Below the pieces are notes generated by a model. It was not told the DNA's origin and did no database searches. It was given only the letters and a program-made list of their open reading frames with translations. Below are positions 27,020 to 35,267 of a stretch of DNA of 64,000 bases, piece by piece. The stretch's first letter is position 1; each line of letters opens with the position of its first letter. Made by a program: the position numbers and the translations under genes. The stretch is from Bacteroidaceae bacterium (GTDB taxonomy: Bacteria > Bacteroidota > Bacteroidia > Bacteroidales > Bacteroidaceae): contig JAKSJE010000001.1 of the NCBI GenBank assembly GCA_024398405.1, forward strand, positions 1 to 64,000. The letters are read 5' to 3'.

Positions 27020-27065
27020 GTTCAAATCCCGCAGTGCATCCGTGTGGAACTGGCGGGATTTGAAC
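27020..27065. repeat. Inverted copy of the tmRNA T-arm
   Basis: GTTCAAATCCCGC at 27020-27032 is the exact inverse of GCGGGATTTGAAC at 27053-27065, the latter being the T-arm of tmRNA read on the plus strand. The two arms flank the mature 3' end. A looser second match to the tmRNA acceptor region (GAGTGGAACTCGCGG) lies near 26980-27000. It could serve as a terminator hairpin, an integration remnant, or both. Confidence 0.75.
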
Positions 27066-27443
27066 CCGCGTCCAAACAAGGAGACCATACGCTTTCTACA
27101 TGCTTATTCCGGCCTTCGTTTTTCGAGTGTCACCAAGACCCGGACCACCAAGCGACACCTTATCCTCTGAAACTTCGTCCGTGGTGCGAGGCCGCCACCG
27201 ACTATTCCCGATTTTGCTGCACCGCTAATCTGACCGCTTCAGGAAATGGCTTTCAGTGCGATGTCTCGTTCCCCCGCCTTGCAGGAGAATTAAGCGTCAA
27301 GACTACTGTACTTCGTCTTATGCAGCGAGAGCATAAGTATTGTTGCCAGATAAATCTGATACGGAGAGTTATTTAAGAGTCTTCCCCGCAACACTCTGCA
27401 TGCTTACGTACCACCTGACTTGCTGTCAAATCCATTCAGCCCC
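27045..27443 (-). ncRNA. ssrA: Transfer-messenger RNA (tmRNA)
   Basis: The 5' end reads GGGGCTGAATGGATTTGACA and the 3' end CGCGGGTTCAAATCCCGCC then AGTTCCA, so the acceptor stem GGGGCUG/CAGUUCC and the T-arm are complete; the terminal CCA is not encoded. The tag frame after the resume codon reads GNNTYALAA and stops at TAA, matching the ALAA degradation tags of Bacteroidota. Length is about 399 bases, normal for this phylum. It rescues stalled ribosomes with SmpB and marks the nascent chain for proteolysis. Confidence 0.95.
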
Positions 27444-27512
27444 GGGTGTTTTCGTATTGCGGATGCAAATTTATACAAAAAAACAACACGAACAAAGAAA
27501 AAGCAGGAAAAA

Positions 27513-28886
27513 TCACCTGTAACTCGAGTAAACCACGTTCAGTTTCACCTTGTCGAAAGCTCCACCTACGAGTTTCGCACTGGTCATGCTGAAGTCATGG
27601 CAGAGTTTCACGAGGTTGTTCGATGTGTCATATGTGGCATCGACAGGGATAATAAGCACCTTATTATAAGATGACGATGCCGTTCCGGTTTGGTATTCAT
27701 GAATCATCCTGTTTACGAGCGGAGTGATGTTACTGAATTCAAACGTGTTCGTCATGTTGTTGAAGTTGGTGATGAACGATGTCTTGCCATCAGCTACATT
27801 GTAGTTCTCGAAGAACTTATTGTAGTATTCGTCAGCCCTGACCAGAAGCACCTTTTTCGGGATGTTCAGTTTGAAGCCGGACTGCACGACGTCGTTATAT
27901 CGTGTAAGGGCGAGCCTCACCGAGTTGATAGTATCGTTTCTGTGCGGTGAGTTCATGAAGTCCTTGATAGGCAAAGTCAGTTCCGTGAACAGTCCGGAAG
28001 GCGACTTGAGGTATGTCGCCTGCGTGTCCTCAACTAAAGACTCGAGGTTGATATTCGAGAAGTGAGTTGCCTGCACCACCTCCTCCGTTGCCGCGAAGAC
28101 ATTGTATTCAACCTTAGTGATGCTGTCGTTTCTGCTAAAGTGATCATACGTCAGAGTCAGCTGGGAAGCATCGATCGACACGAGCAGTCCGTCTCCGGCC
28201 TCAAGCTTGAAATAAAAGCCCTTGGAGCATGGCAGTCCACTTCGGATGAAGGCGTCAGTGTTCCGGAAATGTTCCGGATTAGCACGATAGTCATCGAATA
28301 TCGCCTGTCCTATCTCGTTGGGAAGGGAAATCCTGATACATTCGAGCCCTGCGTTCGCGTAGCGCAAACTGTCGGACAACGTGCGGTCGGAATAAGTGAA
28401 CCACTTCTCTGCTATCGGTTTGCTGTTGACGTCGTAGTACTTTGCGGGGTCTATGTCTGTGTAGTAGTTCTGGTCCGGATCCATAATCTTGTCGAGCGGA
28501 TACACTGAGAGTTTCAGCGGCTGGAGGGAGTCGCCCACATAGCTCTTCATATAGAGATAGAGGATAGTGCTTTTTATCTTATTGTCAACCACGGAGTCCT
28601 TAAACTCGAAGTTCTCGGTACAATGCAGTTGTGACAAGAAGTCGGACTTGATGGACGTATAGCTCTCCGGGTCTGTGAACTGTCCGAGGTAGGACGTGCT
28701 TGTGCGTGCGAGCACGTTTCCGGCCATGACGGTCCTGGATGTGGCGTAATAGACCGTGTCGAATGTCTGGACCATATCATTGGCAGGCATCATCTGACTG
28801 CCAAGCCTATCAGTGGAGTCATCACATGACACCGCAATGACGCAAAGGGAAATCACGAAAAAGAGCAGCTTTCTCATAGTCATCAT
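27513..28886 (-). CDS. DUF4270 lipoprotein
   Basis: A 457-residue lipoprotein: MRKLLFFVISLCVIAVSC gives a signal peptide with lipobox Cys (three extra codons MMT precede it). The rest is beta-rich and matches the DUF4270 family (PF14092) seen throughout Bacteroidota: SSDRLG-like start, DTVYYATSRTVMAGN, YLGQFTDPESYTSIKSDF. Function is unknown. Its start overlaps the stop of the GT5-like gene as ATGA, a pairing that I know to be common in Bacteroidales, so the two products probably work in one process, perhaps polysaccharide handling at the cell surface. Confidence 0.85.
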   Translation of the reverse strand: MMTMRKLLFFVISLCVIAVSCDDSTDRLGSQMMPANDMVQTFDTVYYATSRTVMAGNVLARTSTSYLGQFTDPESYTSIKSDFLSQLHCTENFEFKDSVVDNKIKSTILYLYMKSYVGDSLQPLKLSVYPLDKIMDPDQNYYTDIDPAKYYDVNSKPIAEKWFTYSDRTLSDSLRYANAGLECIRISLPNEIGQAIFDDYRANPEHFRNTDAFIRSGLPCSKGFYFKLEAGDGLLVSIDASQLTLTYDHFSRNDSITKVEYNVFAATEEVVQATHFSNINLESLVEDTQATYLKSPSGLFTELTLPIKDFMNSPHRNDTINSVRLALTRYNDVVQSGFKLNIPKKVLLVRADEYYNKFFENYNVADGKTSFITNFNNMTNTFEFSNITPLVNRMIHEYQTGTASSSYNKVLIIPVDATYDTSNNLVKLCHDFSMTSAKLVGGAFDKVKLNVVYSSYR

Positions 28887-29701
28887 TCTCTGTTGGCAAC
28901 CAGTTCGTAGAATTCCTCATACACTTGCTTGCAGTCGTCAGAGGGCTGGTAAGGCAACACCGGCAGTCCGATGGACTTAGCATAGTCGATGACACACTGG
29001 CTGACGTTGTCGTCTTCGAGGATAAGACCGTCGGAGTATTTCAGCGCAATCATCTGCAGTTGGTCGAAACTGACGTCATTGGTCGAGATGTCCGCTATGT
29101 CATTAGCCGTGATATCCTTATATACGAGGGATTTCATGAAATTCTTACCTGCGGGACGTTCGAGTGCGGGAGCCGTGGCCGAATAGATGACCTTGACACC
29201 TGCGTAAGCCGGCTCGTCATTGAAAGCTCTCTTCACCATGAGCGGAGTTAAGGTGGAGGTCCAACCCACGCAATGGATGATGTCGGGAGACCACCCGAGT
29301 TTCTTGATGGTCTCAAGGACTCCACGGGCGAAGAAGATGGTACGGTCGCCGTTATTGGCGTATTCACGCCCTTTCGAGTCACGGCCAATGCCTTTCTTCC
29401 TGAAGAAATCCTCGTTGTCAATGAAGTAGATTTGCATTCTCGCTGGCTGTATTGACGCGACTTTCAATTGAAGCGTGTGATCCTGCTCATTCATTATCAG
29501 GTTCATCCCCGACAGACGTATCACTTCGTGCAACTGATTCCTACGCTCGTTTATCACGCCCCATTTAGGCATGAAAGTGCGAATCTCATGATTGCTCTCC
29601 TGAATAGCCTGAGGCAAGATACGATAGCGCCGTGCCAAAGGTGTCTCAGGAACAAACGGTACCATTTCGGTAGTCACGTAAAGTATGTTCTTTGCCTTCA
29701 T
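28883..29701 (-). CDS. Stand-alone GT5 N-terminal domain protein (glycogen/starch synthase-like)
   Basis: Start chosen at ATG 29701 (MKAKNILYVTTEMVPFV). At 272 residues it is about half of a normal glycogen synthase (roughly 480-550) and corresponds only to the N-terminal GT5 domain: a YVTTEMVPFVPETPLARR opening in place of the usual KVGGLADV motif, PKWGVINERR, and PDIIHCVGWTSTLTPL. The C-terminal ADP-glucose-binding domain is absent, and the usual K-x-G-G signature is replaced by ETPLARR, so catalysis as a synthase is doubtful. The short form is a recurrent Bacteroidales family paired with DUF4270. Promoter at 29732-29739. Confidence 0.8.
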   Translation of the reverse strand: MKAKNILYVTTEMVPFVPETPLARRYRILPQAIQESNHEIRTFMPKWGVINERRNQLHEVIRLSGMNLIMNEQDHTLQLKVASIQPARMQIYFIDNEDFFRKKGIGRDSKGREYANNGDRTIFFARGVLETIKKLGWSPDIIHCVGWTSTLTPLMVKRAFNDEPAYAGVKVIYSATAPALERPAGKNFMKSLVYKDITANDIADISTNDVSFDQLQMIALKYSDGLILEDDNVSQCVIDYAKSIGLPVLPYQPSDDCKQVYEEFYELVANRE

Positions 29702-29731
29702 CTTTTTTTCGATTGCGCATATTAAGCAATG

Positions 29732-29739
29732 CAAAGTTA
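29732..29739 (-). promoter_or_regulatory. Promoter of the GT5-like/DUF4270 pair
   Basis: TAACTTTG on the minus strand followed by CATTGC; the leader would be about 25 bases. Confidence 0.7.
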
Positions 29740-29779
29740 CAAAAATAATCTGACAATCACAACCTTTTGGGAAAAAATA

Positions 29780-31141
29780 TCAGAAATCAAGTTCCATGCC
29801 TATGCCAATCACCCTATTGGTCCTGGAATACGTCACGTTCTTTGACATCATGGCATTTTCCTCATGCTGGTGAAAGTCCTCATAGACTGAGCCGAACCAG
29901 GAGGCGTTGAGGGTCAGGTGCTTTGTCACCCTGAGCCCGATTCCGAGTCCGTAGCTGAACGCATCCAGATTGAAATTTGTGTCGGTATGGAAACCCGATG
30001 TCTGGTCGTAGATTGTCTTCTGACAGCCGGCGCTGACCTCGAGGCATTTCGTCACGTCATACTCAATGCCAAGCGTGAACTCGTTCGTATTGCCCGTCTG
30101 ACTCTCAAGCCACTGCTTCGTGTCAGTGTCAAAATAGTGGTGGTAGCCTGCGCCCACCCTCAGGGTCTCTATCGGTGAATATCGCACGCCGACAGAGAGC
30201 AACGCCGGGATGTCTTGTCTTGTCTCGGCTCCGTCAAGATAGCCTGAGAAAGCCGGGGTGCTGGCGGCCAGCCGGTCGAACATGGCATTGTTACTCGACG
30301 TGCTTCTGACTGTCAGTGATGTCCTGAACTCGTATTTCGCCGCCACGTTGAAGTGCTTGTTTATACGGTAGTCAACACCTAACATCGGGGTCAGCCCAAA
30401 GCCGTTTTGCCTGCAGTCAAGTCGTAGCCGCATATCTGTCAGGTTCACGTCAGTCTGTCCGGAACTGACTCTGATGTTCTCCAGGTAGCCTTCGTATCTG
30501 TTGATGGCGAACACACCTCTCAGCCCGGCGGACACACTCAAGTCTTTAGTCACCCGCCTTGCCGCCGCCAACGAGAATCCCAGGTCATACGAGGTGCCCT
30601 TCATGTAGGTGTCCAGTCCGTACCCGGTCATCGGCGGTTTTTGTGCGGAAAGTGCAGATGCGCCTAACGTGGCGCCGAGGTACTCAAACGAGGCCACTCC
30701 GTCGGCGAACTCACATGAGCCTCCGCCGCCAATGAAGCCCGAGCCGAACTGCAGCGACCATCCGTCCTTGTTGTACGCCACGAACAAGGACGGCTGGACG
30801 GGCACGTTCACCATCCCTCTCGATTTTCGTCTCCACCCATCAGCCTCCGTCGTTGGGCGTTCTTTGTTCATGGCAAACAGGTGCGTGCCAGCCACCACAT
30901 AGTCACTCCACGTGTCACGATGTTGACGCACCATCTGCCAGTCCAGTTCCAGATGCCATCCGTCATTCATGAAAGCCACACCTGCAGGATTGTAATAGAC
31001 CCCATCCGTTCCCACCGAGGCCTCACGTGCCGGGTTGCGTAGGAATCGGATGCTTTGGTTCGTGTTGGTGAGGTAGCCCCCCGCCATCATCGGCATGCTG
31101 ATCACTATTGCAGCCGACATGCTCATCATTTTTTTTCTCAT
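29780..31141 (-). CDS. Outer-membrane beta-barrel protein of the FadL/OmpP1 type
   Basis: Start chosen at ATG 31141; an in-frame TTG lies 12 bases upstream. The signal peptide (MSMSAAIVISMPMMAGG) is followed by GYLTNTNQSIRFLRNPAREAS and GVYYNPAGVAFM, the hallmark start of FadL/TodX proteins, in which the N-terminal hatch plugs a 14-stranded barrel. Aromatic-rich alternating strands continue to the terminal MELDF. Family members import hydrophobic compounds such as fatty acids or aromatics across the outer membrane. It is a single-gene unit with promoter at 31165-31172 directly behind the gdhA terminator. Confidence 0.88.
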   Translation of the reverse strand: MRKKMMSMSAAIVISMPMMAGGYLTNTNQSIRFLRNPAREASVGTDGVYYNPAGVAFMNDGWHLELDWQMVRQHRDTWSDYVVAGTHLFAMNKERPTTEADGWRRKSRGMVNVPVQPSLFVAYNKDGWSLQFGSGFIGGGGSCEFADGVASFEYLGATLGASALSAQKPPMTGYGLDTYMKGTSYDLGFSLAAARRVTKDLSVSAGLRGVFAINRYEGYLENIRVSSGQTDVNLTDMRLRLDCRQNGFGLTPMLGVDYRINKHFNVAAKYEFRTSLTVRSTSSNNAMFDRLAASTPAFSGYLDGAETRQDIPALLSVGVRYSPIETLRVGAGYHHYFDTDTKQWLESQTGNTNEFTLGIEYDVTKCLEVSAGCQKTIYDQTSGFHTDTNFNLDAFSYGLGIGLRVTKHLTLNASWFGSVYEDFHQHEENAMMSKNVTYSRTNRVIGIGMELDF

Positions 31142-31164
31142 ATACAAAAACAATTAATCGGTTG

Positions 31165-31172
31165 CAAAGTTA
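31165..31172 (-). promoter_or_regulatory. Promoter of the FadL-like gene
   Basis: TAACTTTG on the minus strand, about 23 bases before the ATG and directly after the gdhA terminator. Confidence 0.7.
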
Positions 31173-31193
31173 GATAATCGGGAAAAAAGAAAA

Positions 31194-31220
31194 GCAGATG
31201 ATCCAAAAAGAATCATCTGC
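31194..31220 (-). terminator. Terminator of gdhA
   Basis: GCAGATGAT at 31194-31202 pairs with ATCATCTGC at 31212-31220; on the minus strand the stem is followed by TTTTCTTTTTT. Confidence 0.88.
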
Positions 31221-31328
31221 CTTTCACATACCAATCTCGCATGTGCACATAATCATGCACACTATGATGTCAGGATTGCAAAAACCTGCGATATATACAC
31301 CCGAGCGGCATACTTAGCCTTTGCACAC

Positions 31329-32666
31329 TTACATGACGCCCTGTGCCATCATTGCCTTTGCGACCTTCATGAATCCAGCCACGTTGGCACCACGGACATA
31401 GTCAACGTATCCATTGTCCTGCTTGCCGTACTTCACGCAATTCTCGTGTATGTCCTCCATGATCCTGTGCAGGTAGTTGTCCACTTCCTCACTCGTCCAC
31501 GACAGGCGCTCGGAGTTCTGGCTCATCTCGAGACCTGACACGCTAACGCCGCCCGCATTGGCAGCCTTGCCTGGGGCGTAGAGTATCTTCGCGTCCTGGA
31601 ACACTTTGATGGCGCCAGGGGTACAAGGCATGTTGGCGCCTTCGCTCACCGCCATCACGCCATTTGCCACGAGCATACGAGCCTCATCCTCGTTGACCTC
31701 GTTCTGCGTTGCCGAAGGAAGCGCTATGTCTGCCTTCTCGCACCAAGGACGCTGACCTGCAACGTACTTCACGCCTGGGTACTGCTCTGCGTACTCGCGA
31801 ATACGACCACGATACACCTGTTTGAGTTCCATGATGAAGTCGAGTTTCTCACGGTCAATGCCGTCCGGGTCATAAACGTAGCCGTCAGAGTCGCTCATGG
31901 TCAGGACCTTTCCGCCGAGCTGCAGCACTTTCTCTGCTGTGTATTGAGCCACATTGCCCGAGCCGGAGATGAGCACGGTCTTACCATCCACGCTATCGCC
32001 CTTGGTCTTGAGCATCTCCTGGAGGAAGTACACATTTCCGTAGCCGGTTGCCTCCGGGCGTATGAGGGAGCCGCCGAACTCACGCCCCTTGCCGGTGAAC
32101 GTGCCGGTGAACTCGTTGGTGAGTTTCTTGTACATACCGAACATGAATCCCACCTCACGTCCGCCGACGCCGATGTCACCAGCCGGGACATCGGTGTCGG
32201 GACCGATGTGGCGAGTGAGTTCCAGCATGAACGCCTGGCAGAAACGCATGACCTCGGCATTGCTCTTGCCGCGAGGGGAGAAGTCGCTACCGCCCTTGCC
32301 GCCGCCCATAGGCAACGTGGTGAGTGAGTTCTTGAAGGTCTGCTCAAACGCAAGGAACTTGAGGATGCCCAAGTTCACGGAGGAATGGAAGCGGATGCCA
32401 CCCTTATAAGGACCGATGGCGTTGTTGTGTTGCACTCGGTAGCCCATGTTGGTCTGGATGTTACCCTTGTCATCCATCCAGTTGACACGGAACTGATAGA
32501 CTCTGTCAGGAATGCACAAACGCTCAATCAAATTGACCTTGTCGAATTCAGGGTGCTTGTTATATTCCTCTTCAATGGTGCCCAACACCACCTTCACCGC
32601 CTGATGATACTCAGGTTCATTTGGAAAACGACGCATGAGGTCGTCCAATACTTTTTTTGAATCCAT
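31329..32666 (-). CDS. gdhA: NADP-type glutamate dehydrogenase
   Basis: A 445-residue hexameric-type enzyme making glutamate from 2-oxoglutarate and ammonium. Seen: GPYKGGIRFHSSVN, the catalytic lysine region PMGGGKGGSDFSPRGKS, PAGDIGVGGREVGFMFG, the nucleotide-binding GSGNVAQYTAEK and the late NAGGVSVSGLEMSQN stretch. The length is normal. Promoter at 32705-32712 and terminator at 31194-31220 define a single-gene unit, consistent with ammonium assimilation being a major path in rumen or gut Bacteroidales. Confidence 0.96.
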   Translation of the reverse strand: MDSKKVLDDLMRRFPNEPEYHQAVKVVLGTIEEEYNKHPEFDKVNLIERLCIPDRVYQFRVNWMDDKGNIQTNMGYRVQHNNAIGPYKGGIRFHSSVNLGILKFLAFEQTFKNSLTTLPMGGGKGGSDFSPRGKSNAEVMRFCQAFMLELTRHIGPDTDVPAGDIGVGGREVGFMFGMYKKLTNEFTGTFTGKGREFGGSLIRPEATGYGNVYFLQEMLKTKGDSVDGKTVLISGSGNVAQYTAEKVLQLGGKVLTMSDSDGYVYDPDGIDREKLDFIMELKQVYRGRIREYAEQYPGVKYVAGQRPWCEKADIALPSATQNEVNEDEARMLVANGVMAVSEGANMPCTPGAIKVFQDAKILYAPGKAANAGGVSVSGLEMSQNSERLSWTSEEVDNYLHRIMEDIHENCVKYGKQDNGYVDYVRGANVAGFMKVAKAMMAQGVM

Positions 32667-33055
32667 AATCTGAACTTTTTACCTTTGTGTTTCAATTATG
32701 GCTGCAAAGGTATAAAAAAGTTAGGACATACGCGCAAGCATGAAGGTGAAAAATGAAAAAAAATTTAACTTAGTGACACTTTGTGCTTATATCCGCTGCT
32801 TTTGCAAGCATTATGAAAGCCATTCGCCGATGCGGGGAGCCACAACCATGCGGCGGATTATGTGATTGCTATCCCATGCGCCAATTCGTCGTCATTTCCG
32901 GGCATCAGGAACCCCAAGTTTAACAACCTCAGGACCGGCGCGGAAAACGACCTCAGGAACGCCCTCTCACAAGCGCGAGAGATGTGCTGAGGATTGGGGA
33001 AAATACTGGTGTTAATGAAATGCTCATGATGTCTGTGCCTTTGGATGGCTCATCG
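32667..33055. promoter_or_regulatory. gdhA promoter region and otherwise empty spacer
   Basis: The -7 box TACCTTTG (minus strand, 32705-32712) lies about 40 bases before gdhA. The rest of the stretch up to the double-array element has no convincing gene; a 12-base direct repeat around GACCTCAGGAAC near 32932 and 32970 is the only regularity I noticed. Confidence 0.55.
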
Positions 33056-33335
33056 TCATGCGACAGCAAAGTTGGCGCAATCGCACGAGACTTCCAAAGA
33101 CACCTGATGAGATTATGATTTTGTTACTAACAACTACATACCACTTGTTACTAACAAGTACACCCTACCTGTTACTAACAAGTACCCCCCACCTGTTACT
33201 AACAAGTACCCCCCACCTGTTACTAACAAGTGGATAATGTCATGCGCTCTCGTTGATAATGTCATGCGCTCTCGTTGATAAAGTCATGCGCTGGCATCGA
33301 TAATGTCATGCGCTGGCGGCACAGATGTCGTCAGT
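33056..33335 (+). repeat. Double-array intergenic element, copy 2
   Basis: Same element as 12925-13204, here on the plus strand. The conserved flank (ACTTCCAAAGACACCTGATG) is followed by a 24-bp array at 33122-33233 (four units plus a partial), each with the palindrome ACTTGTTACTAACAAGT or a variant, then a 22-bp array at about 33232-33320 (four units of the type ATAATGTCATGCGCTCTCG plus 3 bases, and a degenerate fifth). The first three 24-bp units carry the same spacers in the same order in both copies, while the 22-bp units have locus-specific variants. Between 33336 and 33463 I see only an inverted repeat (CCGGCCA/TGGCCGG). Confidence 0.9.
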
Positions 33336-33463
33336 CATGTCCGGCCATGTGGCATGCTCGGACGTGGCCGGCATGTCGGCGGTCGTGGGGTGGGGACTGT
33401 CGGCGTGATGGCGCTTTCCCACGTTTGCTTGTCACTGATGAAGAGTGTGCCTTGCTGTTTTAA

Positions 33464-33506
33464 GGGGTGTTCTGTTAAGGTGGGTTCTATAAATTCACCG
33501 AATAAT
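33464..33506. repeat. Isolated repeat ends downstream of the GH43 gene
   Basis: Two adjacent termini of the TIR-repeat family: GGGGTGTTCT at 33464 (copy D-type end) and GGTGGGTTCTATAAATTC at 33479 with its inner CACCGAATAAT. No body of a repeat follows; coding sequence of GH43 ends 41 bases later. Confidence 0.75.
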
Positions 33507-33546
33507 ACAAATAATACCTTAATCCTCATTGTCCGTTATTCAGTTC

Positions 33547-35037
33547 TCACTCATACAGCTTCCAGTCATAAACGCCCTTGATGCCGTGGGTGATGGTGAG
33601 GCGGAGGTAACGGTGGGTATTGCCAAGGCTATCCACATGTGGTGAACACTGGCGAACGTCTTCGTGACCGCCGATGCGAGTCCATGACTTTCCGTCGAGC
33701 GAACCTTCGAGGATGTAGGCATGGCCTGCCGTAGGCCGAACAAATGCCACTTCGCTTGAGCCGACTTTCTGTGCCTTGCCCAGATCTATCGTGAGGGTGG
33801 GGCGTGTGTCCTTCTCGTCGGCCATCCAACGTGAGCCGTTGGCTGTGTCGATAGCGAACTCGGGCGAGAACTGCTCCGTTCGTTGGCACCGCAAGTCCTT
33901 GTTGTGGCGAATAAGATGACGAGGCGCTTCGCTTGATGAGGTGATATCCGCAATAGGCCAAATCTGCTTTGGGTGGTCGGATGGGCGCAAATAACCAACA
34001 CCATGAAGACTGACATTGACCGGGCGGAGTGTGCCATCATCATCGAATTCAATCTTGTTGACGTAAGTCATTCGGTTTGTACCTCTGCGACCATATTCAA
34101 GGAATGCCAGATAATAGTTGTCGCCATCATTGAACACGCTCCCGTGACCTGGCCCGAAAACGCCATTGTCAGTGTTCGTGGTACAGACGAGATCGTTCTT
34201 TGGCGTTTCCCAGGGTCCGAGCGGACTGACACGACTCATCTGGTAATAGTATTCGTAGTTCTCGTCACCGCCTATGGTGTAAAGGTAGTAATAGATACCC
34301 TTTCGCTTGAAGAATATAGGCCCTTCACTATATTCCGTGCGCCGAGTCGGGATGGTAGGGTAGATGGTGTCAAGGGTGACCATGTCTGGATTCAACCTCG
34401 CTACATTACGGCTGCACCAGAATGCATAAGTGGTGCCGTCGTCATCGACAAATATCTCTGTGTCGATAGCGTGTACCTTGTCTTTTTCCCACAGGCGGTT
34501 CTCGACGATGAGGCTGTTGCCTTTCGCAAGACAGAAAGGACCGTCGGGCGAGTCAGCCACACAAGGATACATGTAACTGTTTATTGTAGGGTAGATGTAC
34601 CATCTTCCGTTTGCCGGAACGACCTTGCTCGGAGCCCAGAAACGCTCGCTTGTCATCTGGGGGAATGTGCTCCCTTCGAACGACCAGTGGACGAAGTCCT
34701 TTGATTTCCAGACCACAGGCGGACCGGCGGTCTCAAGTCCACGTCCATAACCATCGGTGGTCGCATAGCAATAAAATGTGTCGTCAATGACTTGGATGCT
34801 TGCATCGGCAATCATGTCGGGGACAAGAGAGTTCCCGAAAGGGCTCACGGGTTCGGGCTTGTCGGAGGTCTTGTAAGAGAAATCGGTGAAAGCCGCTTCG
34901 CCTGACTCACCTTCGGCATTGTAAGTGAAGGGTTCGAGTCGGCCAACACGATGGCTTCCCCATGTCTGTGGCGTGAACTGACTTTGTGCGTTTACAGTCA
35001 GTGATGAAAGCAGGATGAATAAGGCTAATGGTTTCAT
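33547..35037 (-). CDS. Glycoside hydrolase family 43 with C-terminal F5/8-type domain
   Basis: A 496-residue exported protein (signal MKPLALFILLSSLTVNAQ). The five-bladed propeller shows the three GH43 acidic positions: Asp in MIADASIQVIDDTFY near residue 78, Asp in HAIDTEIFVDDDGTTY near 190, and the Glu in YSEGPIFFKRKGIYYY near 235. The last 130 residues (FAIDTANGSRWMADEKD, then LTIDLGKAQKV) look like a discoidin/CBM32-type fold. GH43 enzymes remove arabinose, xylose or galactose units from plant glycans. It has no susCD partner here and is bracketed by termini of the TIR repeat at 33479 and 35131. Confidence 0.87.
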   Translation of the reverse strand: MKPLALFILLSSLTVNAQSQFTPQTWGSHRVGRLEPFTYNAEGESGEAAFTDFSYKTSDKPEPVSPFGNSLVPDMIADASIQVIDDTFYCYATTDGYGRGLETAGPPVVWKSKDFVHWSFEGSTFPQMTSERFWAPSKVVPANGRWYIYPTINSYMYPCVADSPDGPFCLAKGNSLIVENRLWEKDKVHAIDTEIFVDDDGTTYAFWCSRNVARLNPDMVTLDTIYPTIPTRRTEYSEGPIFFKRKGIYYYLYTIGGDENYEYYYQMSRVSPLGPWETPKNDLVCTTNTDNGVFGPGHGSVFNDGDNYYLAFLEYGRRGTNRMTYVNKIEFDDDGTLRPVNVSLHGVGYLRPSDHPKQIWPIADITSSSEAPRHLIRHNKDLRCQRTEQFSPEFAIDTANGSRWMADEKDTRPTLTIDLGKAQKVGSSEVAFVRPTAGHAYILEGSLDGKSWTRIGGHEDVRQCSPHVDSLGNTHRYLRLTITHGIKGVYDWKLYE

Positions 35038-35056
35038 TTTATAACGAAGCGTTTTA

Positions 35057-35131
35057 GGTGGGTTCTACAAAAGAATCATGTCACCAATAGTTGATGGACT
35101 TTTATTATTCGGTGGATCCATATAACCCACC
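35057..35131. repeat. Short 75-bp repeat relative upstream of GH43
   Basis: Begins GGTGGGTTCTACAAA and ends CATATAACCCACC, with the family's inner TTATTCGGTG motif near the right end, but the usual 200-bp body is missing. Looks like an internal deletion derivative. Confidence 0.65.
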
Positions 35132-35187
35132 TTGTGTGAGATTTAACGGGATTAGTCAATGTAACTTCCCTTATCACCGTGATTGTA
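35132..35187 (-). repeat. Copy of the DPP IV 3' tail sequence
   Basis: About 55 bases nearly identical to 38238-38291, where they form the last 12 codons, stop and trailer of the DPP IV-like gene. On the minus strand the fragment would encode YNHGDKGSYID and stop at the equivalent TAA, against HNHGDKGSSID in the peptidase. It directly adjoins a repeat terminus in both places, so it belongs to the repeat or travels with it. Upstream of it (35188-35267) no longer gene remnant is recognisable. Confidence 0.7.
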
Positions 35188-35267
35188 CTTTCCGTCATAT
35201 TCTGGATATGGATGTTGTCGTTTATGGGTAGATGTGAGGCCTGGCTTGTCAACGTGAGTTGAGTCAA

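Noticed and set aside
27000..27060. A tRNA gene suggested by TTCAAATCCCGC
   Set aside because: The motif is the inverted copy of the tmRNA T-arm; no anticodon or D-arm can be built around it.
31223..31325. Cys-containing short peptide (MIMCTCEIGM) before the terminator at 31194
   Set aside because: The terminator lies downstream of gdhA and a separate promoter follows it, so there is no leader-peptide arrangement.
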